Of a stretch of 39,373 nt of DNA, positions 18,748 to 26,520 are shown piece by piece. The DNA is from Mesorhizobium sp. Its GTDB lineage: Bacteria; Pseudomonadota; Alphaproteobacteria; Rhizobiales; Rhizobiaceae. Location of the stretch: the NCBI GenBank assembly GCA_022833215.1, contig JAIPUZ010000073.1:1-39373 (forward strand), given 5' to 3'. Position 1 is the stretch's first letter. Each line of letters opens with the position of its first letter. The position numbers and the translations under genes are program-made. The notes under the pieces were generated by a model that did no database searches, was not told where the DNA came from, and worked only from the letters and a program-made list of their open reading frames with translations.

Positions 18748-19734
18748 TTAGCCCAGCGGCGGCAATTCCAGCATCGCCTGGGCTGCCGCCTCGTCCGTGA
18801 TCAGCACCTTGGCGTTCGTGGCGGCGATGCCGGCGCGGATCGCGTGGATCTTGCGTACCCCGCCCGAGGAGATGATCACCTTCGGCACCTTGCGGATATC
18901 GGCGGGGTTGATCGACATGGCGCGCCGGTTGACAGGGTGGTCGATGACAGTGCCCTCGGCATCGACGAAGCGGCCGAGCACATCGCCGACGCCGCCGGAA
19001 GTCCTGAGGCTCTCGCCTTCTTCCCATGACAGGATGCCGCGCCGGAAGATCGACGCCTGCTTGCTGATGTCGCTGACGGAAAGCAGCGCCATGTCCACCT
19101 CTCCCGCCCGTTTCCGGAGCTGCCGGAGATCGTCGAGTTCCCATAGGGCAGAGGCCAGTTCCTCATGTGGCACGAAGATCGGCGCGGTGATCTGGAACAG
19201 TTCCGTCTTGTAGAACTCCGCAAGCCGCCATGCCACGGCAGAGGGATTGTGGGCGGCGGCATGGGTGAGGCCGCCAAGCAGCGACACCACCGTCATGTTC
19301 TCGACCTCGCGCCAGCTCAGCGAGTTCATGCAGGCAGCCAGCGTGGCGCCCCAGCCGACCCCGACCGTCAGCCCGTCGGAGACGCGCTCGGAGATGTAAC
19401 GGCCGGTGGCGTGGCCGACCACGGCGGCAATGCTCGCTTCCGACTGATCCTGCGCCGGTGCGACGATCGCCTCGAACAGGCCGAAATGCCGCTCCAGCGC
19501 CCGTTGCAGCTTCAGCAGCGGCTCGGCCTGCGCATTGATGGAAATCTGCACCGTGCCGTCCTCGCGCGTGGCGGCCAGCAGGCGCAACGCCTTGATACGG
19601 CTGATGCCCAGATGCTGCGCCACCTGCTCCTGCGTCAGGCCCTCGATGAAATAAAGCCATGCCGCGCGCAGCTTCAGTTCGTCCTGATCGGACTGGAACT
19701 TCGTCTTCTTCTGACGGGTGGCGGTACGGGCCAT
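18748..19734 (-). CDS. SorC-family (DeoR-like sugar-binding) transcriptional regulator
   Basis: A 328-residue regulator with an N-terminal helix-turn-helix (about residues 20-60, LKLRAAWLYFIEGLTQEQVA then QHLGISRIKALRLLAATREDG). A C-terminal sugar-phosphate-binding domain of the SorC type follows, including GVGWGATLAACMNSL and VIISSGGVRKIHAIRAGI. Such proteins usually respond to phosphorylated ligands. The start at 19734 is chosen for the strong GGAGGAG site upstream; 21 further in-frame codons exist. It is divergent from the SurE-family gene, and both flanking intergenic regions carry AATATTGAAC elements. It is therefore the likely regulator of the surE / phosphodiesterase / ABC importer block. 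Confidence 0.9.
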   Translation of the reverse strand: MARTATRQKKTKFQSDQDELKLRAAWLYFIEGLTQEQVAQHLGISRIKALRLLAATREDGTVQISINAQAEPLLKLQRALERHFGLFEAIVAPAQDQSEASIAAVVGHATGRYISERVSDGLTVGVGWGATLAACMNSLSWREVENMTVVSLLGGLTHAAAHNPSAVAWRLAEFYKTELFQITAPIFVPHEELASALWELDDLRQLRKRAGEVDMALLSVSDISKQASIFRRGILSWEEGESLRTSGGVGDVLGRFVDAEGTVIDHPVNRRAMSINPADIRKVPKVIISSGGVRKIHAIRAGIAATNAKVLITDEAAAQAMLELPPLG

Positions 19735-19831
19735 GGTCTTCTCCTCCACGGAGGCAGATAGCCGAATTCGAAGCAAAGTGGAATCCGGCCCCGGCACATC
19801 GATGCATGATTTGTGTGGTCAGGTACGTTGC

Positions 19832-19874
19832 AATATTGAACAATTATTCCTTTTTTGCAATAAATGTTCTATTG
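19832..19874. promoter_or_regulatory. Candidate SorC-family operator between the regulator and surE-like gene
   Basis: AATATTGAAC (19832-19841) and the opposing AATAAATGTTCTATTG (19859-19874) form an imperfect inverted repeat with GAACA/TGTTC cores. On the minus strand TTGCAA (19855-19860) and AATATT, 17 bp apart, could be the regulator's own promoter, so binding here would autoregulate. The same 10-mer occurs at 21708-21717 in front of the ABC importer operon. Confidence 0.5.
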
Positions 19875-19955
19875 CAGTGCAGGAAGCTCTGCAGGTGCGG
19901 TGTGCGATGCGGCCAGGCAGGGCTAAGGCCGCGGCTGGAACAGGGACAGGATTTG

Positions 19956-20705
19956 ATGCGCATTTTGATTTCGAACGACGACGGGATCGAGGCTCCCGGC
20001 ATCAAGGTTCTTGAGGAGGCCGCGCTGCGCCTGAGCGCCGATGTGTGGGTGATTGCGCCGGATGGCAACCGCAGCGGTTTCGGTCATTGCATCAGCCTGC
20101 GCAAGGGATTTTCTGTCAGCCGTGTCGCCGAGCAGCGTTATGCCTGCACCGGCACCCCGGCCGATTGCGTCATCGCCGGACTGAACTGGGTGTTCCGTGA
20201 TGGCGGCCGGCCCGATCTGGTGCTCTCCGGCATCAACGAAGGCCGCAACGTGGCCGAGGACGTATCCTACTCCGGCACCATGGCGGTGGCGCGCGAGGCG
20301 GCGCTGAACGGCATTCCCGGCATCGCCTTTTCGGCGCCGCGCGACAGCGAGACCTTCTCGGATGCCGGTTTCGACTGGCTGTCGGCGCGCATCCGATCCT
20401 TCTGGGAAACGCGCGGCGAATGGGCCAGTGAAGGTCACTGGCTGAACGTCAACCTGCCGCGCCGCGTGCCGGCCCCCATGCGCGCCGCCCGCATCGGCCG
20501 CGACAAGGTGGCGACACGTGTCGTCATCCATGAGGAGGATGAGGTTTCGGCGCGCATCGAGCCGCTGGCCGACCGCAACTACTTCACCACCGGGGAGGAT
20601 GAAAACGGCCTCATCGACCGCGGTTTCGCCGCCGTCACCTGCCTGAACTGGTTCGGAAATGCGCAGGTGCCTGCGGGCGCGCTGCACGAACTGGAAACAG
20701 CCTGA
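19956..20705 (+). CDS. surE: SurE-family 5'/3'-nucleotidase / phosphatase
   Basis: A 249-residue metal-dependent phosphomonoesterase. The SurE metal site is intact: NDDGIEAPG with Asp8-Asp9, APDGNRSGFG with the conserved Ser, and LSGINEGRNVAEDVSYSGTM with the Asn ligand. GTPADCV also fits. Housekeeping surE in rhizobia usually sits with serS/pcm, whereas this copy lies beside a SorC regulator, a phosphodiesterase and a Ugp-like importer. It may thus be a paralogue acting on a phosphate ester from that pathway rather than on nucleotides generally. The start at 19956 has AGGGACAGG upstream and the family N-terminus MRILISNDDG. It converges with the phosphodiesterase gene. Confidence 0.88.
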   Translation: MRILISNDDGIEAPGIKVLEEAALRLSADVWVIAPDGNRSGFGHCISLRKGFSVSRVAEQRYACTGTPADCVIAGLNWVFRDGGRPDLVLSGINEGRNVAEDVSYSGTMAVAREAALNGIPGIAFSAPRDSETFSDAGFDWLSARIRSFWETRGEWASEGHWLNVNLPRRVPAPMRAARIGRDKVATRVVIHEEDEVSARIEPLADRNYFTTGEDENGLIDRGFAAVTCLNWFGNAQVPAGALHELETA

Positions 20706-20725
20706 AGCGGCTTCGGAAAAAGATG

Positions 20726-20754
20726 GCCTCGCCCCCTCGTGTCGGGGGCGAGGC
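20726..20754. terminator. Stem-loop between convergent surE-like and phosphodiesterase genes
   Basis: GCCTCGCCCCC (20726-20736) and GGGGGCGAGGC (20744-20754) form a perfect 11-bp stem with a 7-nt loop, midway between two convergent stop codons. There is no clear T run on either side. It is probably a bidirectional transcription barrier, inferred from position. Confidence 0.65.
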
Positions 20755-20777
20755 TTGCCGGCTAAAATTTCGACGGT

Positions 20778-21623
20778 TCAGTATTTCGGATAGACCGTCT
20801 CGAGCACATCGTCGAGATAGTTGTTGGTGAAGCTGTCCAGCGTGCGCACGGTGGTTTCGACGCGGCCATCGGGGTGGAAGCTGTGCTCCAGGTAGCCGAC
20901 CAGGCGCGTGCCGCCCATCTCCGGCACCAGCTCCTCGCGGGTGGTGAAGGCGATCGAGGAGCACCATTCCAGCCGGATCTGGCCATAGGCGCGCGAGCGC
21001 TGCTGATGCAGATGGCCGCTGCCGATGAATTTGAGCGCGGGATGGTTGACGAGCCGGCGCAGCCGTTCGGTGCCGCTGGGGTCCACGGTCCAGTAGGTGA
21101 GCTCGGTCACTTCCGGCGCGTCGATGAACAGCGGCTGATGGCTGAACACCGCAAGATGCAGGTCGCCCAGCGTGTCGAGTTGCTCGTCCAGCCAGGCGAA
21201 CTGCTCCTGCTCTTGCGGCAGGCCGGAGCCGATCAGCATGGAGTTGATGCCGAGGATGCGCCAGCCGTCGCGGTCGAAGGACCAGCGATCCTTGTCGTAA
21301 TAACGCTTGTAGCGGGCGAGGCGGCCGGCATTGATCCGGCTTCCCTTCTCCTCTTCCGGCTTCGACAGGTTCGGATTGTCGCCGATGTCGTGGTTGCCGG
21401 GGATGTAGAGAATGTCCTTGCCCGTGCGGCCAAGGAACTCGCGGCAGAAGACGTAGTCCTCCTCGAAGCGGATGCCGTCCAGCGTGATGTCGCCGGTGTG
21501 GACGATGTAGTCGTGATCGGAGGCGGAGAGCGGCGCGATCATCTCCTCGTTGTTGTGGCGGAAGTGCTCGGTGCGCGGCGAGAGGTGGGTGTCGGATATG
21601 TGCAGGATGCGGAACGGACTCAT
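20778..21623 (-). CDS. Class III metallophosphodiesterase (GpdQ/CpdA-like)
   Basis: A 281-residue calcineurin-like phosphoesterase that should hydrolyse a phosphodiester. All metal-site motifs are present in order: ISDTHLS (DxH), HTGDI (GD), IPGNHDIG (GNHD), FSHQPLF and GSGHLHQQ (GHxH). The class III pattern, with short spacing and a GNHD-type active site, fits cyclic-nucleotide or glycerophosphodiester phosphodiesterases. The start at 21623 (MSPFRILHISDTHL) is supported by GGAGA seven bases upstream; earlier in-frame ATGs at 21644 and 21713 lack one. It is divergent from the ABC importer operon and shares its regulatory region, so the transported compound is a candidate substrate. Confidence 0.88.
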   Translation of the reverse strand: MSPFRILHISDTHLSPRTEHFRHNNEEMIAPLSASDHDYIVHTGDITLDGIRFEEDYVFCREFLGRTGKDILYIPGNHDIGDNPNLSKPEEEKGSRINAGRLARYKRYYDKDRWSFDRDGWRILGINSMLIGSGLPQEQEQFAWLDEQLDTLGDLHLAVFSHQPLFIDAPEVTELTYWTVDPSGTERLRRLVNHPALKFIGSGHLHQQRSRAYGQIRLEWCSSIAFTTREELVPEMGGTRLVGYLEHSFHPDGRVETTVRTLDSFTNNYLDDVLETVYPKY

Positions 21624-21675
21624 CGGGTTCTCCATGGAAGGCATTGCGCCGCCGCGCTTTTCGCATATTTCACAG

Positions 21676-21687
21676 ATTTGTACAAAT
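21676..21687. repeat. Perfect 12-bp palindrome ATTTGTACAAAT
   Basis: This palindrome lies in the 179-bp divergent region between the phosphodiesterase and the ABC ATPase, 53 bp from the phosphodiesterase start and just upstream of the importer -35. It looks like an operator for a dimeric regulator distinct from the AATATTGAAC element. The regulator is unknown. Confidence 0.45.
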
Positions 21688-21690
21688 GTA

Positions 21691-21719
21691 TTGACCTTGA
21701 TAGAATAGTTCAATATTTT
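21691..21719 (+). promoter_or_regulatory. Promoter and operator half-site of the ABC importer operon
   Basis: TTGACC (21691-21696) and TATTTT (21714-21719) are spaced 17 bp apart, a good sigma-70 promoter. GTTCAATATT (21708-21717), the reverse complement of AATATTGAAC at 19832-19841, overlaps the -10. Repression by the SorC-family protein encoded at 18748-19734 is the simplest reading. Confidence 0.6.
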
Positions 21720-21802
21720 CGATTTCAGAGATTGCGACGCAGCTATGCCTTGTTCGTCTGGCAGTCAGCGTCTGTAGCCGCATCCCATGGAGGAGAACCG
21801 GA

Positions 21803-22909
21803 ATGTCGGGGATCGAGATTGCCAGCCTGAACAAGAGCTGGGCCACCTTCAATGCGGTGCAGGACATTTCCTTCACGGTCGAGGCAGGCACGCTGACCGT
21901 GCTTCTGGGACCTTCCGGTTGCGGCAAGTCGACGACGCTGCGGCTCATCGCCGGTCTTGAAAGCGCCACGTCCGGCGCGATCCGCATCGGCGGCCGCGAC
22001 GTCACCAACGAGCCGCCGGCAAAACGCGACCTTGCCATGGTGTTCCAGTCCTATGCCCTGTTCCCGCATCTGAGCGTGGCTGAGAACATCGTGTTCGGCC
22101 TGAAGGTGCGCAAGGTGCCTGCGGCCGAGCGGGCTCGCCGCCTGCAGCGCGCCGTGGATATTCTGGGCCTTTCCCATCTTCTCGATCGCAAGCCTTCGCA
22201 ATTGTCGGGCGGCCAGCAGCAGCGTGTGGCGCTCGGCCGCGCCATCGTCGCCGAGGCCCCGGTCTGCCTGATGGATGAGCCGCTGTCCAATCTCGATGCC
22301 CAGCTTCGTCACGAGATGCGCAAGGAGATCCGCTCCATCCAGAAGTCGCTCGGCATGACCATGGTCTATGTCACTCATGACCAGATCGAGGCGATGAGCC
22401 TTGCCGACCAGGTCATTCTCATGCGCAACGGCAGGATCGAGCAGAAGGCGACGCCATCCGAGCTCTATCTGCGCCCCGCCACCTCTTTCGCCGCGCGCTT
22501 CATCGGCACGCCGCCGATGAATCTGGTCGAACTGGTGGACAGCGCCGGCGGTGCCGTCGTCAAGGGCACCAATGGGCCTGCTCTGGTGGAGGGCAAGGGC
22601 GCCGGCCTACTGCTTGGCGTGCGTCCGGAGGAAATCCGGATCGCTTCCACCGGCATCGTACCCGCCATCGTGCAGTCGATCGACTATCACGGCGCCGACA
22701 GCATTCTGGAGTGTCTGGTCGGCGACCAGCTTCTTCAGGTGCGGGTGGAAGGCGTGCGCCGCCACGCAGTGGGTGACTCGGTCGGCCTCAACTGGAAGCC
22801 GGAGGCCATGCATGTCTTCGACAGGGAAACGACCCTGCGCGTCGAGCGCAAGGTGCTGGTGACTGCCGATGGTGCCGGCGAGGCGCCAGCGCTGCGGGCA
22901 GTCAAGTAG
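21803..22909 (+). CDS. ABC importer ATP-binding protein (UgpC/MalK-like)
   Basis: A 368-residue ATPase of the carbohydrate importer CUT1 family. It has Walker A GPSGCGKST, the Q-loop in VFQSYALFPHLSV, signature LSGGQQQR, Walker B VCLMDEP and the H-loop VYVTHDQ. A C-terminal TOBE regulatory region follows (about residues 240-350). GGAGGAG precedes the ATG. It is the first gene of a rightward operon followed by the binding protein and two permeases, an order starting with the ATPase. The binding protein suggests a glycerol-3-phosphate or glycerophosphodiester type cargo rather than maltose. Confidence 0.93.
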   Translation: MSGIEIASLNKSWATFNAVQDISFTVEAGTLTVLLGPSGCGKSTTLRLIAGLESATSGAIRIGGRDVTNEPPAKRDLAMVFQSYALFPHLSVAENIVFGLKVRKVPAAERARRLQRAVDILGLSHLLDRKPSQLSGGQQQRVALGRAIVAEAPVCLMDEPLSNLDAQLRHEMRKEIRSIQKSLGMTMVYVTHDQIEAMSLADQVILMRNGRIEQKATPSELYLRPATSFAARFIGTPPMNLVELVDSAGGAVVKGTNGPALVEGKGAGLLLGVRPEEIRIASTGIVPAIVQSIDYHGADSILECLVGDQLLQVRVEGVRRHAVGDSVGLNWKPEAMHVFDRETTLRVERKVLVTADGAGEAPALRAVK

Positions 22910-22990
22910 TCGGGAAAGCAATCGGGCAAAGCCGCCTTCTGCCGGCGGCCAGCCACATCGAAATCTGGATTTTTTACGGGAGGAAAGACA

Positions 22991-24283
22991 ATGAATTCCT
23001 GGACTGGATGGATAAAGGGCGCGCTGGCAGGCGTTGCCATGCTGGGTGCAGGCGCCGCGCAGGCGGCGCCCGTCGAGATCAATTTCTACTACCCCGTCGC
23101 CATCGGCGGGCCTGTCACCAAAATCGTCGAGGACCTGATCGCCCGTTTCGAGGCTGATCATCCCGACATCAAGGTGAAGCCGGTCTATTCGGGCACCTAT
23201 CCCGAGACGATCAGCAAGGCTCTCACCGCCTACCGCGCCGGCCAGCCGCCGGAAGTCGCGGTCATGCTGTCGACCGACATGTACACGCTGATCGACGAGG
23301 ACGCGATCGTCCCCTTCGACGACTTCGTCAGGACCGACGAGGACAAGGCGTGGCTGGAAGGGTTTTTCCCGGTGTTCATGGTCAACAGCGAGCATGACGG
23401 CAAGACCTGGGGCGTTCCGTTCCAGCGCGGCACCACGCTGTTCTTCTGGAACAAGGATGCGTTCAAGGAAGTCGGCCTCGACCCGGAAAAGGGTCCGCAG
23501 AACTGGGACGAGGTGGTCGAGTTCGCCACGAAGCTGACCAAGCGCGAAGCCGACGGCAATGTCAGCCGCTGGGGCATGCAGGTGCCGTCCTCGCTGACCT
23601 CCTACTGGCTGCTGCAAGGCTATGTCGCCCAGAATGACGGCAAGATCGCCGACGAGACCGGCACGCAGACCCGTTTCGATTCTCCCGAGGTGGTCGAGGC
23701 GCTGCAGTACTGGGTCGATCTCGCCCACAAGCACAAGGTCATGAAGCCGGGCGTCATCGAATGGGCGACCAACCCGAAGGACTTCTTCGAGGGCCGCGCC
23801 GCGATGATCACCACCACCAGCGGCAACCTCACCAACATCAAGACCAACGCGCCGTTCCCCTTCGGCGTGCAGATCCTGCCCGAGCACAAGAAGCGCGGCG
23901 CGCCGACCAGCGGCGGCAACGCCTACATCTTCAACGGCGTGGCGCCGGAGAAGCAGGAGGCCGCCTTCCAGTTCGTCAAGTGGCTGTCCTCGCCCGAGCA
24001 GGCGGCCGAATGGAGCATCAAGACCGGCTACATCGCCGCGCGCGAGGATGCCTGGGCCACCGATGCCATGAAGGCCTATGTCGCCGAGTTCCCCGGCGCG
24101 CTCGTGCCGCATGAGCAGATCCCCTACATGGTGCCGGAACTGTCCACGCATGAGAACCAGCGCATCTCGCGCGTCATCGACGATGCCATCGAGGCGTCCC
24201 TGACGGCCAAGAAGGAGCCGGCGCAGGCGCTTTCCGATGCCCAGACGGAAGCGGACCGCATCCTCGAGGATTATCGCGACTGA
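22991..24283 (+). CDS. ABC importer periplasmic substrate-binding protein, UgpB-like
   Basis: A 430-residue family 1 extracellular solute-binding protein. It has a Sec signal peptide (MNSWTGWIKGALAGVAMLG, cleavage after AQA) and GGGAGG upstream of the ATG. The mature N-terminus INFYYPVAIGGPVTKIVEDL and the segment VKPVYSGTYPETISKALTAY-RAGQPPEV closely follow UgpB of the glycerol-3-phosphate transporter, where the PVYxGxYxET and AYRAGQ patterns occur. The first Ugp signature (FWHAMGG) is changed to FYYPVAIGG, so the ligand may differ. Position with a phosphodiesterase and SurE phosphatase supports an organophosphate ligand. This is inference from resemblance and context. Confidence 0.9.
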   Translation: MNSWTGWIKGALAGVAMLGAGAAQAAPVEINFYYPVAIGGPVTKIVEDLIARFEADHPDIKVKPVYSGTYPETISKALTAYRAGQPPEVAVMLSTDMYTLIDEDAIVPFDDFVRTDEDKAWLEGFFPVFMVNSEHDGKTWGVPFQRGTTLFFWNKDAFKEVGLDPEKGPQNWDEVVEFATKLTKREADGNVSRWGMQVPSSLTSYWLLQGYVAQNDGKIADETGTQTRFDSPEVVEALQYWVDLAHKHKVMKPGVIEWATNPKDFFEGRAAMITTTSGNLTNIKTNAPFPFGVQILPEHKKRGAPTSGGNAYIFNGVAPEKQEAAFQFVKWLSSPEQAAEWSIKTGYIAAREDAWATDAMKAYVAEFPGALVPHEQIPYMVPELSTHENQRISRVIDDAIEASLTAKKEPAQALSDAQTEADRILEDYRD

Positions 24284-24373
24284 TCGTGTCTGCGGCCACG
24301 GGGCGCCTGTTGCGCTCCGTGGCGCGCGCATTGGATTGCAGGGTCGAAAATCACAGCCCGGAAAGGTTGGCAG

Positions 24374-25249
24374 GTGAAGAAGACGAACAACATGGTGGTG
24401 CCCTGGCTGCTGCTTTTGCCGGCCACGGTCCTGCTTGCCGCCTTTACTCACATTCCGGCGGTGATGACCTTCATCAACAGCTTCTACCGCACGCCGCGCG
24501 GCAACCGGCCGGCACGCTTCGTCGGCATGGACCACTACAGCAGCATGCTGAGCGATCCGGTGTTCATGGCGGCGCTGAAGAACAACGCGATCTACGCGCT
24601 GGGCACGGTGCCGGCGGCGATTGCGCTGTCCATGCTGATGGCGGTCATCGTCAACTCCGCCATTCGCGGGCGTGCGCTGATGCGCATGTCGTTCTTCCTG
24701 CCGACCGTGCTGCCGATGATCGCGGTCGCCAACATCTGGCTGTTCTTCTACACGCCGGGCTACGGCCTCATCGACCAGTTCCTCGGCCTGTTCGGGTTCC
24801 ATGAGCGCAACTGGCTGGGCGATCCCGACACGGTGCTCGGCAGCCTGATGGTGCTGGCGATCTGGAAGGAAGCCGGCTTCTTCATGATCTTCTATCTGGC
24901 CGCCTTGCAGCAGATCAGCCCCACGCTTTCCGAGGCTGCCGCGCTGGAAGGCACCAGCCGCTGGTATTTCTTCCGCCGCGTGACCTTCCCGCTTCTGATG
25001 CCGACCACGCTGTTCGTGATGATCAACGCCATCATCAATTCGTTCCGGCTGATCGACCATGTCATCGTCATGACCCGCGGGGGGCCGGACAATGCCTCCA
25101 CGCTGCTGCTCTACTATGTCTACAACGTCGCGTTCCGTTTCTGGGATACGGCCTATGCCTCGGCGCTGACCGTCGTCCTGCTCGCCGTACTTGCCCTGCT
25201 GGCCTTCGTCCAGTTCGGCGTTCTCGATCGCAAGGTGCACTACAAATGA
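24374..25249 (+). CDS. ABC importer permease (UgpA/MalF-like)
   Basis: A 291-residue inner-membrane permease with about six transmembrane segments, beginning VVPWLLLLPATVLLAAF. The cytoplasmic EAA loop that docks the ATPase is visible as EAAALEGTSRWYFFRRVTFP (about residues 192-211). The GTG start at 24374 has GAAAGG seven bases upstream. It follows the binding-protein gene after a 90-bp spacer and overlaps the next permease by four bases. Confidence 0.93.
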   Translation: MKKTNNMVVPWLLLLPATVLLAAFTHIPAVMTFINSFYRTPRGNRPARFVGMDHYSSMLSDPVFMAALKNNAIYALGTVPAAIALSMLMAVIVNSAIRGRALMRMSFFLPTVLPMIAVANIWLFFYTPGYGLIDQFLGLFGFHERNWLGDPDTVLGSLMVLAIWKEAGFFMIFYLAALQQISPTLSEAAALEGTSRWYFFRRVTFPLLMPTTLFVMINAIINSFRLIDHVIVMTRGGPDNASTLLLYYVYNVAFRFWDTAYASALTVVLLAVLALLAFVQFGVLDRKVHYK

Positions 25250-26088
25250 GCGCCATGACCCTTTCCCACCATGCCCGCGAAGCCTCCTTCTGGCGGGTTC
25301 TGGAAACCGGCGCCTGCTATCTGCTTGGGCTCTTGTGGATCCTGCCGCTGTTCTACGCGGTGTGGATGGCGGTGCATCCGCCGGCCTACGAGGTGCGCTT
25401 CGAGTTGCTGGCGCCGCTGACGCTGCAGAATTTCGTCGATGCCTGGAACGCCGCGCCCTTCGCGCGTTACTTCCTCAACACCTTCGCGCTGATCACCACC
25501 ATTCTGGTGTGCCAGTTCGTGGTCTGCACGCTGGCCGCCTATGCCTTCGCCCGCTATGAGTTTCCCGGCAAGACGGTGGTGTTCATGCTGGTGCTGATCC
25601 AGCTCATGATCATGCCGGAAGTGCTGATGGTGGAGAACTATCGCACCATCTCCAGGCTCGGGCTGGTGGATACGGTGCTGGCCATGGGCCTGCCCTACAT
25701 GGCGTCGGCCTTCGGGATCTTCCTGCTGCGCCAGACCTTCCTGACCGTGCCGAAGGAACTGGATGACGCCGCGCGCGTCGAGGGCGCGGGACCGCTCGCC
25801 GTTCTGCTCAAGGTCTACGTGCCGCTCGCCCGCCCCGTCTATGTCGCCTACGGGCTGGTTTCGGTCAGCTATCACTGGAACAACCTTTTGTGGCCGCTGG
25901 TCATCACCAATTCGGTGACGACCAGACCGCTGACGGTCGGCCTTCAGGTGTTCGCCTCACCCGATCAGGGCGTGCAGTGGAGCGTGATCTCGGCCGCTAC
26001 GCTGATGACCTCCGCGCCGCTGCTGATCGGCTTCCTGCTGTTCCAGCGCCAGTTCGTGCAGAGCTTCATGCGTGCCGGCATCAAGTGA
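25246..26088 (+). CDS. ABC importer permease (UgpE/MalG-like)
   Basis: A 280-residue second permease subunit with about six transmembrane helices, starting with ACYLLGLLWILPLFYAVWMA. Its EAA-type loop reads DDAARVEGAGPLAVLLKVYV-PLARP. The start overlaps the upstream stop as ATGA, so translation is coupled. It is the last gene of the ATPase / binding protein / permease / permease operon and stops 21 bp before a convergent lipoprotein gene. Confidence 0.93.
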   Translation: MSAMTLSHHAREASFWRVLETGACYLLGLLWILPLFYAVWMAVHPPAYEVRFELLAPLTLQNFVDAWNAAPFARYFLNTFALITTILVCQFVVCTLAAYAFARYEFPGKTVVFMLVLIQLMIMPEVLMVENYRTISRLGLVDTVLAMGLPYMASAFGIFLLRQTFLTVPKELDDAARVEGAGPLAVLLKVYVPLARPVYVAYGLVSVSYHWNNLLWPLVITNSVTTRPLTVGLQVFASPDQGVQWSVISAATLMTSAPLLIGFLLFQRQFVQSFMRAGIK

Positions 26089-26109
26089 TGCCGGCTGCGT
26101 TCACGGGAA

Positions 26110-26439
26110 TTATCTGCCCTGGATCACGCGGATGAACCGGGGACTCTTGGTGCGGAAGTCCTCATAGGTGATGCGGCCGCTGGCAATGCCGTTGAAGGCG
26201 CGCGTGCAATAGGTGCGCGCGACATTGCTGCGCGGGCTGACATTCATGATCTTCGCCATCTGCGCCTTGCGGGCGGGCGAGGCCCGGGAAGCGCCGCGGT
26301 AGCACTCGTTGATCGCATCCCGCTTCATCGCCGGGCTGCCGCGCACGATCTCCTGCGCCTGCTTGTAGCTTGATTCCGTCACGCAGCCGCTGAGCATGGC
26401 GGCGGCCGCGATTGCCGTGAGCATTCCCCAAATGCGCAT
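26110..26439 (-). CDS. Small hypothetical lipoprotein
   Basis: A 109-residue protein with a lipoprotein signal peptide: MRIWGMLTAIAAAAMLSGCV, with lipobox LSGC and Cys19. The mature part is basic with two further Cys residues (INECYRG and RTYCTRAF) that could form a disulfide. GGGAGAAG precedes the ATG. I do not recognise a functional family. It lies between the ABC operon end and a GGDEF gene on the same strand, 81 bp downstream of the latter, so it may be co-transcribed with it. Confidence 0.82.
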   Translation of the reverse strand: MRIWGMLTAIAAAAMLSGCVTESSYKQAQEIVRGSPAMKRDAINECYRGASRASPARKAQMAKIMNVSPRSNVARTYCTRAFNGIASGRITYEDFRTKSPRFIRVIQGR

Positions 26440-26520
26440 GTGCTTCTCCCTGTGTGGTCATCGCCCGGGAAAACTGAGGCATGCGGCCGGAACTGTCAAA
26501 GACCGTCATGCAACGGCGTT

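Noticed and set aside
19872-19882. TTGCAGTGCAG upstream of the surE-like gene, 10 of 11 bases matching the reverse complement of a phasin-promoter site
   Set aside because: A 10-of-11 match is expected roughly once by chance in a window of this size, and surE has no known PHB link.
22607-25240. 877-codon open frame on the minus strand opposite the ABC importer genes
   Set aside because: Composition rich in His, Arg, Gln and Gly with no domain pattern; it is a shadow of three real genes.
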